From NCBI RefSeq assembly GCF_016894385.1, contig NZ_CP069811.1, positions 2,270,501 through 2,334,500 on the forward strand: DNA of 64,000 nucleotides, given 5' to 3'. Made by a program: the position numbers and the translations under genes. The notes below the pieces were generated by a model that was not told the origin of the DNA, searched no databases, and was given only the letters and a program-made list of their open reading frames with translations. Shown one piece after another: positions 63,722 to 64,000 of the stretch. Numbering within the stretch: position 1 is the first letter of the stretch; the number at the start of each line of letters is the position of its first letter. The stretch is from Cupriavidus oxalaticus (lineage in GTDB: Bacteria > Pseudomonadota > Gammaproteobacteria > Burkholderiales > Burkholderiaceae).

Positions 63722-64000
63722 CTAGACGATCCCCGTTTCGCGCAATGCCTGGATCTCGTTCGGGCTGAGCTTGAGCAGCCCGCCGTAGATCTCCTCGTTG
63801 GCACCACCCAGCGCCATGGCAGGCCGGTCGAACTGCGAGGGCGTCGCTGAGAACCGGATCGGCAGGCCCATGCCCACCGCGTCCACCGGGCCGAAATCGG
63901 GGTGGGCCAGGTTCATCAGCGCGCCGCTCTCATGCAGCCGCGGGTCGTGCAGCACCTCGTCGGGCTTGCGCACCGGCGCGCAGGGCACGCCGCGGTTGTC
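63722..64000 (-). CDS. CaiB/BaiF family III CoA-transferase (C-terminal part)
   Basis: The frame is open to the window edge. The visible 92 residues contain GVPCAPVRKPDEVLHDPRL, the conserved C-terminal-lobe motif of family III CoA-transferases (typical form VPxAPVxxxxEVxxDPxL), and end NEIQALRETGIV. The catalytic N-terminal half lies outside the window. It is followed by a REP-like hairpin and the duplicated Bug receptor, so it is the counterpart of the CaiB-Bug pair at 58370-60510. Confidence 0.88.
   Translation of the reverse strand, partial: DNRGVPCAPVRKPDEVLHDPRLHESGALMNLAHPDFGPVDAVGMGLPIRFSATPSQFDRPAMALGGANEEIYGGLLKLSPNEIQALRETGIV

Overview
The window looks like a chromosome segment of a Cupriavidus/Ralstonia-type betaproteobacterium (Burkholderiaceae). 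This is inferred from very high GC with strong third-position bias, four Bug (TctC-like) periplasmic receptors, an EpsA/EpsP/EpsB exopolysaccharide module, a split pntAA-pntAB-pntB transhydrogenase and a CoxMNOP-type alternative oxidase. I saw no rRNA, tRNA, CRISPR array, insertion sequence or prophage. Long antisense ORFs across the window are artefacts of the GC-rich code.

Layout. (1) 1-5025, minus strand: exopolysaccharide operon epsA-epsP-epsB, a Wzy-like membrane protein, and a pyruvyl-transferase-like gene cut by the window edge. A 684-bp gap follows, holding a perfect palindrome and a roughly 335-bp inverted-repeat element full of hairpins. (2) 5710-7485: galU and uppP, which supply UDP-glucose and recycle undecaprenyl phosphate. 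(3) 7507-10457: pntAA-pntAB-pntB. (4) 10511-20312: a divergent catabolic locus. Leftward are two small paralogous unknown proteins, a quinone-oxidoreductase-like MDR enzyme and a TauD/TfdA dioxygenase. Rightward are a two-subunit UxaA/SuyAB-type lyase, a GntR-UTRA regulator, an Ldh_2 dehydrogenase and a fused indolepyruvate:ferredoxin oxidoreductase. Promoters and a HutC-type operator can be read in the gap between them. (5) 20410-26717: a Bug receptor and a complete Liv ABC importer (livHMGF, REP pair, livK). (6) 26853-33235: a J-domain protein, a FecR/DUF6600 protein with a glutamine-rich repeat tail, a GGDEF/EAL protein and a DUF4397 lipoprotein. (7) 33358-38506: a VOC protein, a small winged-helix regulator, tctBA without tctC, and an aldehyde dehydrogenase. 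(8) 38584-45219: the coxMNOP-like oxidase operon, small membrane proteins and rubredoxin. (9) 45313-49353: a giant AsmA/DUF748 protein. (10) 49670-64000: an acyl-CoA/organic-acid catabolic region with two IclR, one LysR and one TetR regulator, a nitroreductase, an acyl-CoA dehydrogenase, two MaoC hydratases, a CitE-like lyase, MmgE/PrpD, and two copies of a Bug receptor + CaiB/BaiF CoA-transferase module plus a further Bug receptor.

How the parts fit. Region 10 has the parts of a C5-dicarboxylate-type route: uptake, CoA activation or epimerisation, hydration, then C-C cleavage to acetyl-CoA and a 2-oxoacid. This is analogous to itaconate/citramalate degradation, but the substrate is inferred only. 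Regions 4-5 look like import and oxidation of 2-oxo or hydroxy acids.

The least explained items are the hairpin-rich element at 5319-5655, the tandem AGTHxxNAxLH proteins at 12403-13219, the upstream element shared by an IclR gene and a MaoC gene (51314-51394 and 55559-55639), and the long interrupted palindrome at 60574-60641.
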